64,000 nucleotides of DNA from Melitaea cinxia (Eukaryota; Arthropoda; Insecta; Lepidoptera; Nymphalidae), in NCBI RefSeq assembly GCF_905220565.1, contig NC_059395.1, positions 13,123,289 through 13,187,288 on the forward strand, read 5' to 3'. A program made the position numbers and the translations under genes. Positions within the stretch are counted from its first letter, which is position 1; each line of letters starts with the position of its first letter. This document shows, piece after piece, positions 25,166-37,644 of the stretch. The notes below the pieces were generated by a model. The model saw only the letters and a program-made list of their open reading frames with translations, did not search any database and was not told the DNA's origin.

Positions 25166-26059
25166 ACGTCAATGATTTTATGCCAAATTACTTTCCATTT
25201 TAGAACTGCGAATTTTATTCATCGAATGACATTGTTTTTATTGATTCTGATGATAAATAAGGAGACCGAATAACATTTAAAATAATAATTACGTTACGTG
25301 TTATGTAATTTAGTCATGTTTTTTAGGTCTTCCTACGTAAAAGGTACTATCTTTTAAAACGATTTCGCTGTGCGTCTAACAATGTGTCCTTCTGCCACAA
25401 TGGCTACTCTAATGCCTTATATTATTTATTGCTTTTTTAAATTGTTATTTTTATTTCATTTGTTTTTATTATATTGCACCTTGCCTTAATTATTATTGTC
25501 ATTATTATTATTATGATCTATATTTATATATACACTTACTTGCTATCTACTATATGTACACTTATGACCTACTTGGCCTACCTACAATATACACTTAACC
25601 TATGTTAATACTTGTAAATGCTTTTTTTTTATTATCTATATCTTTTTGCATGTAGGATATCAATTAAATTACCTTAATTTTGGTCGGTGGACTCACGTCT
25701 GCAATAGGAACGCTAAGATAGAACAATTGGTTTTCTTAATGTACTAAGTTGCAGTAGTGTACCAAGTAATGATTACTAACAAAAATAAAAATTGGAATAA
25801 CAAAAGCACGGGCATTATAAGGCCTATGGATATATCTTTATATATTAAAAAGATGCCCTATATTATATCCTTGAAATCGTAATGAATAATCTCTCAAAAT
25901 TAATACACTCCGCATATTTAGGAACGATTCATATTATTAGTTACTTTGGTCATTTCTGCGAAGTATAAAATAAACTAAAGTTTGGTGTAATATTTTTTAG
26001 CAAACTACTAACAATAAGCATCATTTCTGCCATTTATGACATATTTTTCTTTTTTCCAG

Positions 26060-26376
26060 TTGGAGAACGTCCAATGCTGTTTAGACTTTTTACACGCTCA
26101 AAAAGTCCAAGGATTAGAACAAGTAACAGCTGTTGATATTCGGGACGCCAAACTAAAAGCTGTATTAGCACTATTTTTTGCATTGAGCCGACACAAGCAG
26201 GCATCGAAACAGCGTACAGTGCCACCTTGTAGCAATGCAACGAACTCCGGAAAGAGTTTAAACGAAGACGTTCCAGCTTTAAGTTCCGTCCAGAGAATAA
26301 CAGGGGGCAGTAGTTGCGATGAAATTTTAACAGCTTGTGGAAATAACGTCGAAATGACGACACTAACAGCTAATAG
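26060..26376 (+). CDS. sick: Internal exon of a neuron navigator / sickie homologue (C-terminal half of the CH domain)
   Basis: Neuron navigators are large cytoskeletal proteins with an N-terminal calponin-homology (CH) domain, coiled coils and a C-terminal AAA ATPase; they act in axon guidance and actin/microtubule regulation. The exon reads LENVQCCLDFLHAQKVQGL at its start, then DIRDAKLKAVLALFF and ALSRHKQ. This matches helices in the second half of the NAV2/NAV3 CH domain, where the family has ENI.ACL.FL, GL.AEEI..GNLKAIL.LFF and LSRYKQ. About 60 residues of Ser/Thr/Asn-rich linker follow, as in the family. The acceptor is a pyrimidine tract ending ttttttccag at 26059, giving phase 0. The donor is AG|gtaagt at 26376/26377, leaving two bases of a split codon. 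The first half of the CH domain (DWANHYL... region) was not found in the 26 kb upstream, so the preceding exon is probably outside the window. Family assignment is confident; orthology to Drosophila sickie is inference. Confidence 0.85.
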
Positions 26377-26470
26377 GTAAGTGATATCTTTAATTATTTG
26401 TAAAGATAATTTAAACACATATCATAACCTTAATCAGGAGTAAAAAAAAAATTGGAAATGAGCGTGCAGC

Positions 26471-26543
26471 GCCATCTATTGTTGAATAGTTACTATATGT
26501 AAGTGTACATTAGAAATAGTTCTCCGAATATTGAATAGATGGC
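26471..26543. repeat. 73-bp element with GCCATCTATT inverted ends
   Basis: GCCATCTATT at 26471 is matched by AATAGATGGC ending at 26543. The unit lies just after the CH exon donor, within the intron, and could be a tiny MITE. Confidence 0.35.
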
Positions 26544-28240
26544 TCTTATTGCAATATACAAAATTTTGTGGTTATTGTTTTAGTATGTATTAATAAACAT
26601 TTAGTTTTTATTAGTGATTATCTACATATTAATGATATGGTTCAAACAAAGTATAATTTTTAATATGACATGTACATATTATATGTGCGTAATTTTTTAA
26701 ATTTTAAAGTACACTGTTAACTTTTTATGAAACAAAATTTTATCGGTTCCCATATAATACAAGTTATATAATTATATTGGTTGATAGGATATTTTTAGCC
26801 TGACTTTGATGTTCGAAGCACACGAATGGTAACATTAGTTTCAGTCCATATGATCCGGATAGGTGCACAATTTCTCAACGAGACAACGCTACTTGCGCAC
26901 GCGTAATTAGTCAAGCAAGGGTTGACACCTAATTTATGAGCAAGGCTTAACCTAAAATAGAACTCTTGGAAGTCCGAATTGAGAAACAACCTTGGTGTAG
27001 TGTCAAAATTTAAATGGACCGAATATTCGTTACTTAAAATATTTCGTCATGTTCACAAGATTCTTTATTTATTTACAAATAAAAAAAAAAAATTAAAACG
27101 TCGATAATACACTAAAATTTTTAAAGTAATTTCATATATTTATTAATTTTAATTTACTTAAAATTTTAAAATATGAAGAAACAAAAAGCTTAACACCATT
27201 ATGCTTCAACAGCTGTAACTGTTTTGATACTTACAGTATTTGATAAGATTAAAGAATATTAAATAGATCTCGTGTATGTTTAAATCGTCAACCAAGTTTA
27301 ATGTAAATAATATAAAAATTTCACATTAGTGACTTACCTATGCTACCTTAAACATATACCTATTTTATTTCTATTTAAAAAAGGAAAATGTAAAGAAATA
27401 TGTCACTAATTATTATACTGAAAACAGTTCAATTCGCCTCTTCAATTTAATAGAGCTTATCGTGAGACTGGGTACCTATGTGATCTCGGCTGATTCTAAT
27501 ATCTCGTGAGTTTCCGTTCCACAGTTTCCATCTATAAATACTTTGGTTCTCGTGTTTATTTCTGAGATAACGAAACTACATTACAACTACAACCTTATAG
27601 TACAATATTAATAAGGCAAGTTATTTTATTTCTTATTAACTTAGCACAAGTTTGATGTACATTTCGTTTGTTGGTGTGCCATTAACTAATCCTACCGAGA
27701 ACACGTTGAACGAAAAGTAAATCTCATATTTGTTAATTTGTTTGTACTTTTATATGTACTACTTAAAAAGTAAAATATAAAATAAAATGGTTATACAAAT
27801 TCTGTACTTTGGTTATGTACACATAATATTAATGTAATCCGCGAATGACTGCATATTGTATGTATGTAAAAATATTGAATTTTTACGAGGAAAACATTTA
27901 GCGACCAGAAATAATTAATACTTGTTGGAAAATATAAATCGAATACACTTACATTACAGTTAGATTGAAAGTGTGACGTCTCCGTGATCCGATCGAAACG
28001 GAAGATCGGAAATGCCTACCGCAGTTTATAATTAGTGTGACTGAGTTATAAATCTATTGTGGGATAAAATATTACTGATAGTCCATAACACTATAACACG
28101 TTTAATGTAATTAGTCAAACGATAAGTATCTAATACTATATTTTAAGTTTATCGTATCAATGATAATAAATTATTAATAATAAATAAATTATTACAGTCT
28201 TTAAAATTTTCGTCACAGTTTTGTTGCATTTTTATTTGAA

Positions 28241-28587
28241 CTAGTGGTCGCCCAGAGGTCAAAATTCGAGCATAATAAAAAATTTAAATTAAAGAAAACC
28301 AAAAAATTATGAAAATACCGAACCTTTTTTAAAAAAATTTAATTTCACTACAAACTTTGACAATCAACAATAGAGTACTATTATGCGTGTTTGTGTCAAA
28401 TACATGGTAGTGTGTAATTTTTTTTTATTGATTCAATGTATTTTTATGCACAATTTTAAGAAAATATTAGCATTCTGCACCTTTTCTCTATATAAATTAT
28501 AAGTGTACGAAATTTCATATTCCTGCGTCCGCGCAATTTTCATGACAAGATGTTACAAAGTTTTTGCTTCACGTATTAATATATAGA
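28241..28587 (-). mobile_element. Non-autonomous Helitron (minus), family with copy at 52287
   Basis: On the minus strand it starts TCTATATATTAATACGTGAA, passes through gcgcggacgcaggaatatga, tgtgcataaaaatac and catgtatttgacacaaacac, and ends tgggcgaccaCTAG|T. It is preceded by A and followed by T as expected. The paired copy is at 52287-52626 on the plus strand. Confidence 0.75.
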
Positions 28588-29159
28588 TACTTTTCAAATT
28601 ATATCCATAGAATATATAATTGGCAAGCTTCTATGGGGCGTAGCACATGGTTACTATCTTACTTCTCGATCATATGGCTTTTTAATAAAAAAAAAAATAG
28701 CTGATACTAAACAGTTTTATTATTATCTTATAGATTACAAATTATAGTTATTATTTAAAATTCGCGCTACTTACGTAAGTGATAAAGTAAAACTGGTCAA
28801 ATTCAATTTAATTTCGTTTTCAATTATTGAAGTATGATTATACTTGTACGTAATTTAATTTGATTCTGAAATAAAAACAGCTTTTGTTATTTATTGGTAG
28901 GTATATCGGCTTACGGTCATTAAAACTGCAAGGCATTAGCCGAAAAATGTAGATGAACAGATTTTTTGCATAATATTTTGGTAGTACCGCCGCAAAAATT
29001 TATAACCTCTCATTAAGTAAATGTCATTACAAAAATACCTATAATATAATATTAGTGCGTCGATTTTAAATTACACTAATATGTATTTCTCCTTACAATA
29101 TTTATATGCTTTTGAATTTGATTTTTACAGCAATGTTATTATTAAGAAAAGATACCTAT

Positions 29160-29263
<104 letters not shown>

Positions 29264-29466
29264 CCGGTCGAATTCCGGTCTAATAATGAATTTTCCCTTT
29301 TTTAAATTGAAATGTTTAATTTCTTTTTCTTTTATTATTTGAACTGCATGTGTTTTAGTATTTTATATTCCTAACTTTTGATTTTGCACAATTATTAAGT
29401 TACCTGTTTTGATTTTAGTTTAGTTTTTTTTTGTAATGCATGCTATGTCCACATCTAGTAGACTCC

Positions 29467-29602
29467 CGCCGAGTTGCACGAAAAGAAATTAAAATTTAAG
29501 TAGTGATTAAACTAATTTAATCGCAAGAATTGTATGAAATTCTTGTGATTAAATTAGTTTAATCTCAACTTAAATTTTAATTTTGTTTCGTGCAACTCGG
29601 CG
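29467..29602. mobile_element. Foldback (palindromic) element, 136 bp
   Basis: The two halves are inverted copies of each other, starting CGCCGAGTTGCACGAAA and ending with its reverse complement, around a short centre (gtatga near 29532). Only a few mismatches separate the arms of about 65 bases. No clear target duplication is visible, so boundaries are set by the repeat ends. Confidence 0.75.
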
Positions 29603-29664
29603 TTAATTGTACATACATACTCTACACTTTGTCCTTTCCTTTATAAGTGTATATTAAACGAGTG

Positions 29665-29740
29665 TAGTCAGTTTTGTGGACTATTAAAAAAAATGAATTG
29701 AGTAACCTCCTCATTTTTTTGAAGTCCGTTAAAAATGGTT
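29665..29740 (+). repeat. 3' fragment of the dispersed gaacctcctc repeat
   Basis: Shows gaattgagtaacctcctcat followed by tttttttgaagtccgttaaa, the terminal piece of the family described at 40118. Confidence 0.6.
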
Positions 29741-30529
29741 GCTTCAGCAATTCGGTTTTAATTCTTTATAACGCTCGCTGCTTCGATGTTCAAAACGCCG
29801 TTCTATTTCTGACTAGCGCCCTCTATTGGCGAATTGCCGAGATGCCGCCATCGCGGGTTTACTCACATTCTATGTTTGTAAACAAAGAGGTCTAAAGTGC
29901 AGCATGTATGATTGCTAGAGAAAATTAAAACTTATTTCGTGACTCATAGAGCATAAATTAATGTTGATATAAAAATTAAAAGATATATATTTTTAGAAAT
30001 TAATGATATTACTACAAGGCATTTGCATAGTGTCTCATAATGACAGTACATTTTTTTATGATTTAAATGTTACATTAAAAGCTTTTCTCAGAGCAATATG
30101 TAGGTATATGAAACGAAGCTAATTATAGTTCTGGTACAAATATAATTGTGTTTGCAGGTAAACGAAGAAAAACCGCCTTCAATTATAGCGACAAGTAATA
30201 CAACGTAGGTAGACAAAAAAAATTGTCGAGTAAATACGCATTATCAAAGATTACTCCAAAAGTTGTAAACAGATCTCGATGAAATTTAAATGAGACCACA
30301 TGATAAACACCGGCTTTTGATTAAATTAAAAATCATCAAAATCGGTACACCCAGTAAAAAGTTATGCGGCTTTTCGAGAGTTTCCCTCGATTTCTCTGGA
30401 ATCCCATCACCAGATCCTGGCTTCCTTATCATGGTACGAAACTAGGAATCCTTTCCAACGAAACAAGAATTATCAAAATCGGTTCATAAACGACGGAGTT
30501 ATTCCCGAATATACATAAAATATATATAT

Positions 30530-30835
30530 ATCATCATTATCATCATTACAGCCTATACAGTCCACTGCTGGAGATAGGCCTCCACAAGTTTACGCCAAAA
30601 ATAACGTGAACTCGTGTGTTTCTCATGACCGCAGTACTGGCTTTGTCGCACCAAAGACGCTGCTGCCCGTCTTCGGCCTGTGTATTTCAAAGCCAGCAGT
30701 TAGATGGTTATCCCGCCACCAGTCGGCTTTTTAAGTTCCAGGGTGGTAGCGGAACTGTGTTATCCCTTAGTCGCCTCTTACGACACCCACGGGAAGAGAG
30801 GGGGTGGCTATATTCTTTAGTACCGTAGCCACACA

Positions 30836-30836
<1 letters not shown>
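30530..30836 (-). repeat. LINE-type 3' region (minus), nested
   Basis: Reverse orientation of the family at 46009. A tail of degenerate ATG repeats (tcatcattatcatcattaca) starts it, followed by gtccactgctggagataggc, accaaagacgctgctgcccg and tagtcgcctcttacgacacc. It inserted into the repeat at 30165-30932 and borders a (TA)n tract. Confidence 0.7.

Positions 30837-30886
<50 letters not shown>
30837..30886. repeat. (TA)n microsatellite
   Basis: Fifty bases of TA repeats at the end of the nested LINE-type copy. Confidence 0.95.
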
Positions 30887-30887
<1 letters not shown>

Positions 30888-31395
30888 GTTTGAATTAAGT
30901 AACCTCCTCCTTTTTTTGAAGTTGGTTAAAAACTAGTTATTTATTAATCCTATATTATATTTTACTATTCGTGGGACGCGGTTTTGTTCGCACAATATGT
31001 AATTGTGTAGAAATTTCGGCATAAACAGTTAGCAACTTATACGTTGTTAACAGATTTACATATAGGTATAGGTAGTTTGAGCATAAATTTCAACATTTTT
31101 AAAATTAATAATTTATGTAAATAATTATTTATCGGGAAATGGCATGAAACACTGACTGTACAAAAACACTATAATTTGCTGCAGGAGCTGTGGTCACTTT
31201 ATTCACCACAGGAATACAAAAGTACTTACTTGAAAGCAGTATTATTTAATTATTAATACTTCTTAGCCGTAATTACTACATGGGTACTACTGAATATTAA
31301 AAATCTAAAAAAAAGGGATTTTAACTTTAGTATTTTTTATATATGCCCTATATCTATTTAATGAGTATCTAAAAAATGATAAAAAAAATAGCATT

Positions 31396-31487
31396 ACAAT
31401 TCAGCCTATGACATCCCACTGCTGAATATAGGCCTCTTTCTCCATGCAGGAGAAGAGTTGGAGCTTAACCCAACACGGTGATACCTG
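31396..31487 (-). repeat. SINE tail (minus)
   Basis: Shows attcagcctatgacatccca, ctgctgaatataggcctctt and gagcttaacccaacacg, the reverse complement of the main SINE tail. Confidence 0.7.
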
Positions 31488-32904
31488 CGGGTGCAAAAAA
31501 AATTATGTTTTGTCTGCAAGAAATTATTAATTTCGGTACAGTAAAATGTTGTATAGGTATATTACTTTTATGTTAAGTTTCAAAATATTATCTCATTGCT
31601 AACAACCAATTGCTTTCATAATTGTAATATTTTAATATTCGTTTGTTTAAATATTATTTCCGGATTCTATTCACCCCTGGCTCCCGGTCAATGGTACTGA
31701 TTACGCAGTCTACGGATGTCAAAGCCCGCCCAAAGCTCACGACAAAGGACTAACAAGCTATTGTTTATCAATTTCTTCGCTTCAATGAGTGTCGCGTCTC
31801 ACGACCTTTGTGCTTATGGAAACCATAAAGAACCCTTTTATATTTTCGTAGATTTGACGGTGAGCTAACTGATTTCATTGAGTATTTTGGTAGTTATAAT
31901 GAGTGTATTATTGTCATTACTCTTTTTAATGTGAAGAGCAAAACGTTCAATTATTATGAATTATATAGAATAGTGTAATCTAATTGGGTATATAGGTACA
32001 CATTTCATTAAATTTGATAAAGTAAGCTTATCTAAATAAAATTTTAAGTAATATAATGTTTCATATATTTTTTTAATTATTATCTAAAACATATTCTACT
32101 TATTATTTCCTGCCTATTGTACGCACCTATTATATATTACAACTGGCTGTGTGACACGGTTTCATCGGCGTTAATTAAAAAAAGTACTGAAATATTCTGT
32201 ACAACTTTGCTCGGGCGACTAGCAAAGGCTCGCGGCGCGACGCGGCGTCGTTTCATTTGATTTTGTATTGTCTCCTAAATTAGGCGTCCAAATTAAATGC
32301 TACCAAAGACAAAGTTTAGCTTTATAATATTGCCTTGTTGATGAAGTATTTTTCATTCGTAAGGATTCATATTCCTGGCTAATAAAAATTTAATAAAATC
32401 ATCTTTTTATTTTTTGTGAACATTTATTCGTTGCGGAGTTATTTTAAAATCATGATGTATTATAAGATATTCATTGAAATTAAATGATATCAAGGACAAA
32501 TCTACAGAAAAAGAAATACTTCTGAATGACGCGTTTATTTGGATAAGGATTTATATCCTGTCTATAAAACCACCTTCGTAAATAATCCATTATTTTAGAA
32601 CAAACTTTATTACAATAAAAAGGCTATAATGAATTAACCTTAAAAGATAAATGAAAGAGAAGAATGGCGATCAATTCCCTTTATTTATTTATTATTCATA
32701 CGTAATTTTTAAGTAACTGTAACCGTTTAAGCAGCGCACGCAATGGAAGCTCCTAAAAAAGAATATTTTTTTCGTTTTCGTAACATTTCTTATTAATGCT
32801 CAGCTCCTATTGGTAGCGTGATGTTTTATACCTTCCTCGATAAATGGATTATTCAACACAAAAATAATATTTCATTTCTAACCAATAGTTAACTTGATAT
32901 TAGC

Positions 32905-32950
32905 GCGTTTAAACAAACAAACTCTTCCGCTTTATAATATTAATATAGAT
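32905..32950 (+). repeat. RTE-type LINE/SINE 3' tail
   Basis: The phrase aaacaaacaaactcttccgc followed by tttataatattaatatagat is the usual 3' end of RTE-related elements in Lepidoptera. The body upstream is too diverged to recognise. Confidence 0.5.
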
Positions 32951-35067
32951 AGCCCACTACAAACGTATCTTTAAATAAAAATGATAATGATACCAAAAAT
33001 ATTTTTAGCAACACGTACAAAAAGCGAGATTCCCGGTGGAGACGAGTTTCGGCTTAGAATTCCGTGAGTTCTTGTGGGTGAACAACCGTCATACACAATG
33101 GTTCCACTTTCCTTACCGGGATAGTTTTCCTTCTAAGGAACTTGCGCCGACTGAGACGTACACGTACCCCATACGTGTACACCAAAGTTGTCACATAATT
33201 AAATGTCATTGTTGCATTATTATATCGTTCAGATTCCTATGTATTTATAGTTAATTTGCGGTAAACTGAGTTGTAGTGCTAACTTTCATTTTACTTACAT
33301 TTTTTGATTCTTAAAGATGTACTTAATATATTAGTATGCCAACTTCAACTTAAATAAAATGTGTTATCCTTTTCGTAGTACCTACTTACACAATGTGTCT
33401 ATAAACATGTTAAGATATTGTTATGTTAAAAATATTTTTGAAATCCATTAATCGCAATGTAGTATCTATGTATACATAAATCAATAGCTATGCGCTAGTC
33501 TCGCAAATACTCGAAATCAGCTCCGCCGATTTGAATAGCAAATTTTTTATTTGCTTCTTGAGTGGGGTGGTGGGAAAATTTAAATTGAAAATACTGAACG
33601 TAATAGCCGATAAGTCGAAAAAGGGTCTTGATATCATTATATTTTTCGTAGGAATTTTTTACATTTTTGTTTATTTATAGATATACTTTTGTGTAAAAAC
33701 ACTATTAAAAAGTATTAAAATGTCTTTCGTCTATTCCAAAGTATGAATAAGTACGTAAGTACAGTATTTTCACTTTCTATCATATAAACCTACTTATAAA
33801 TTCTAATTTGAATATTAAAAAGTTTCGTTAAAACAACAATTTATGCTCATGCCACTCTAGAATAAAATTCAATAACACGAAAAAAAAAAATACCATACTG
33901 ACGTCATATCACACTTCGTATATCATTATATGCATTTATCTCAAGAAATGTCTGTCATAAATCAAACGGGTAATATTTGATCCTTTCCTTCTCAAAATGC
34001 GTACGTAATTCATATTTATTTTGATTACATACTGTGCGCGCATCCCCGACGCCCCGTTATAAAAAATGAGGCTACCTAACGGTGCATTCATATTTTAAAA
34101 ATATCCTTCATTGTTTGTGTATATAAGATACATTAAAATCAAGCTTATAAACAAATTTTATGCACATTTTTGTTTTAAGAAATTGAATATTACGTGGCAT
34201 ATCATAATTTTTGAAATACCCTGCAATTATATATAAAGTTTCCAAAAGTTATCAGCAATACTTACAAGATAAAGCTTCAAATTCCCTAGAACACAATACT
34301 AAACGCTAACTAGTTTACATGTGCATTTGTATCGCTTCTTCGCGTTTTTTAGTCAAAAATCATTTTAATAGAACAAAGTCTATAGTTTTGTATTATATTA
34401 GTTTATTTCCATTCCTAGAAATTAATTCTTAGCATTTGTCAAATTTAGCACGTGTCAACAGCTTATTCTAAAAAAGCTCAATGAATTTTAATGATCTTGG
34501 AACACAACATTTGTACCAAAATTAAAAAGCTAATCAGTATCTTGTAGTCCCTACAGCGAGGTGGTAATTGCCATCTCAAAATCGTCAAAAAAAGCAGTGT
34601 TTCCTCTCGCAGGCGATAAGAGAGATAAGTTTCGTATTTCGTAGGGTGATGTTCTGAAAAACCAATTATCGAGTGAGAGGCGGCACGGCAGCGGCAGCTG
34701 ATTTGTGAAGCAGCTAATGGAGTGTTAACGTGAACACTCGAATCTTTAAGAAAGTTTTTGCTTTAAAGATACTGATACAGCGTACGTATATATTTGCTTA
34801 ATTTTTTGTTCTTCTGTCTTGTTGAGTAGATTTATTTATCTTAGAGACTTCAGCGGATTTGAAATCTTACAAACAATAAAGTATAATGCTTTAGTATTTC
34901 AGTATTTTTATTCGTTATGGTATTAATATATTTATTAAACGCTAAATTTGTGCAGATCAAAACATGGATGTTTGTTACTCTCTTACAAAAAATAAATCCG
35001 CCGAGTTAAAAAAAATACAGTTATCTAATAGCTTATTTTTTATTCCTAAATAAAATTAAAATAAATG

Positions 35068-35070
<3 letters not shown>

Positions 35071-35106
<36 letters not shown>
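35071..35106. repeat. (GA)n microsatellite
   Basis: Eighteen GA units in a row. Confidence 0.95.
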
Positions 35107-35110
<4 letters not shown>

Positions 35111-37644
35111 AATGTAAATTCAATGGTGGCTTTGATATTGACAAACAATCATTGTTGAACCCATAAATAAGTTATTGGCACATTACAAACTCGCACACAG
35201 TAGAGTAATAGGCAAACATTTGCCAGCAGGCTGCCGCCTCGTGTCGCATATGTTTACGTTGCGCCGGACCGCTTCACGTCGATCTATTCTATCAACAAAC
35301 ACTATCCACACTTTGGTATTGCAGACTGCATTGTATAAATAAAAACTTTTTTTGTCTAGTACTTATAACGGACTACTTATCGATTCATTACAGTTTCTGT
35401 AGTTCCTAATAATTATTTAAATTATTATTTAAATTATTAATTTAATAATTTCGTAAATATAAAATCAATACAGAAAATGTAAACTTAGTAAATTCGAAAC
35501 TATATATTTCAGATAAGGGTCAAATATACGCTGTGAAAGGAATTTTTTCAATTGTTTTTATTTTAAATACAAATATCAATAGCCATTAAGCATATGTTTT
35601 TGTTGGCGTCACTGCTGCGAACCTGCTTCAAATCACACGTCTGAAAATCATACAAGACAAATATTGAGCATCAAATTCACGACTATTTAATGCAAAAACA
35701 AGAAGGTGGACGTAAGCAATATGTACAAAATTTATAACTATATACTATCTATTAATAATTTTAATATAAACAATCGTCGTCTGTCTGTCAGTTTGATGTC
35801 TATCTGTCGTGTTCGTGACCCTTGAGGGAGTGCATTTCTCTCAGATGTTATCTGCGCGCATTATTTCAGAAATGTACACGGGGTACTCGTACACACTTTC
35901 GCCCTGTTTGCAGTTCTTTCGCTTTGCGGTGGGTCTTTTGTACACTTCCGTGTTACATAAAGGAGCTTTATTATGACGGTTTCTCTAGCGTTTTTGTTTA
36001 ATGTTGCTCCGTTTTGTGTTGAAAAAATATAACTGTGCTATAGGTTCTATGTCAAAATAAAAAGTAGGTTTACTATTTCTCTTAAAGTCTCGATCCACTT
36101 GCATGGATCTCCGATTATTTTCTATCATTTGTCAACTTAAGCTATCGACTCTTATCGACTTTAGGTGTTGCGTGCATCTGGTTGAGAGTCTACCCACGCT
36201 TCGCTTTCCCGTCCTTATTCATAATTCTAGTAGCCCGATATCTACTAAGCCTTCGAACTATTTATTTGTCTATGACAATTTAGTCAGTACTTTACGATTT
36301 AGTAGAGATATGTCAATTTTAGTTATTTCCCTTACCTTTTAAGACACCATAAGCTTTTTTAAGAATCTCGTAGTAAATGATTATTATAATTAAATAACTT
36401 TTTCGAATTTTATCGCGGTTTATTAGGTTTTTTACATATCCGACGTTACTTTACAGCAACCATGTGGCTATGTTAAATCCGAAAAAGTTATTTCATTATA
36501 CCCAATTAGTGATATTCGCGTAAACATTAGAAAATAATATGTAAATGATTATTTTAGAATGACAAGTCCTAACTAGCATCACGCACTAAGACTGAAAAAT
36601 CTTGACGAGAAGATAATTCGAAGTTTCCAGGATATGACACCCAGTTGAGCCAAAGCAACCTACATCTCTCTCAAAAATGGTTATATAATATCTGGCTACG
36701 ACCATATAGAAGTATAGACGTAATCATAATCAAATTAATAAAGTTCGAGTACACAATACAATCAACTCTTACACTCTTTTTATTTCATTTCTTTAACACT
36801 AAAATAAGATACATTTGTAACAGCCATTGCGTAAGATATTTTTGTTATGTTAATTTTATCGTTGAGATCAATTTAAAAATATCACAATTATCGAAAAAAA
36901 TGAAGTGGGACGATGATTAAAATTCTTTTTTTATTAAAGTTCGCCCTTTATGTCGTCGTAAATAACATGTTATGGGTTCAACGCTTTGGTTAATCCCGCT
37001 CTTGTTTAACCAGCTTCGAAAGAAAATGGTTTTTGTTCGTGTTTTTAATAATGGAGAAAATTTTTGTTAGTTAACTTGTGCATTTATATATAAAGTTATC
37101 TATACATTAAACTAAAACTTAAGTAAAACAACATAAAAATAATGTGTAGTAAGTAGGAAATCGTGATAGTTAACATCATAATGTCCAAAATGTATAAGTA
37201 TAAGAATGCATTACATTCTAAAACTTTTTTGGTATACATTTCGAATAATAGGTACTTATATAGGATAATGCATCGTCGAGCAAGACATCGTTACAAACCG
37301 GAAGTACACTATAAATCTAGGCTATCGTTCAACTTTCAATTCCTCCCCTACAAGAAACTACCCTCTGTAATGTTCAGCATCTAAAATGTATAAAACATAA
37401 AGCCAAAAAATCCTTAGATGGAAAAAAAATCAATAAATTAAATTTATCATCGAAAATAGCTTGCTATTTAGAATTTATTGTTTTCAATGTATAATTTTAA
37501 GAAATAACTGTTATGTGATTTATTGTCCAATATCATGAGATTAAAGAGTAACTTAAAACCATGACCTCAAGTGAGGCTTTTTGCATTAAACATAAATTAA
37601 GGTACCTTAAGTTTTAAGTCAAAAATTAATTATTGTGCTTGCTC

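Larger units (their letters stand above)
1..26059 (+). other. Upstream intron of the navigator gene (inferred)
   Basis: No host exon was recognised on either strand before the CH exon. Apart from repeats listed separately, nothing is recognised in 1-2175, 3691-5089, 5400-6105, 6880-7961, 8075-9430, 9905-11030, 11095-12105, 12685-14205, 15820-18848, 19195-20790, 21305-22364, 22670-23118 and 24165-26059 beyond AT-rich sequence, homopolymer runs and chance frames. The CH exon starts in phase 0, so at least one further coding exon must exist upstream, probably left of position 1. A small exon could have been missed by eye. Confidence 0.5.
30165..30932 (+). repeat. Dispersed gaacctcctc repeat interrupted by a LINE tail
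   Basis: The front part (aaaaaccgccttcaattata, acaagtaatacaacgtaggt, aaaatcggtacacccagtaa) runs to about 30520. The end (taacctcctcctttttttga) is found at 30898-30932. The sequence between is the minus-strand LINE-like copy plus (TA)n, so the later element split this repeat. Confidence 0.65.

Noticed and set aside
26034..26418. Minus-strand frames of 106 and 109 codons opposite the CH exon
   Set aside because: They are shadows of the conserved plus-strand exon, which has both splice sites and clear family similarity.
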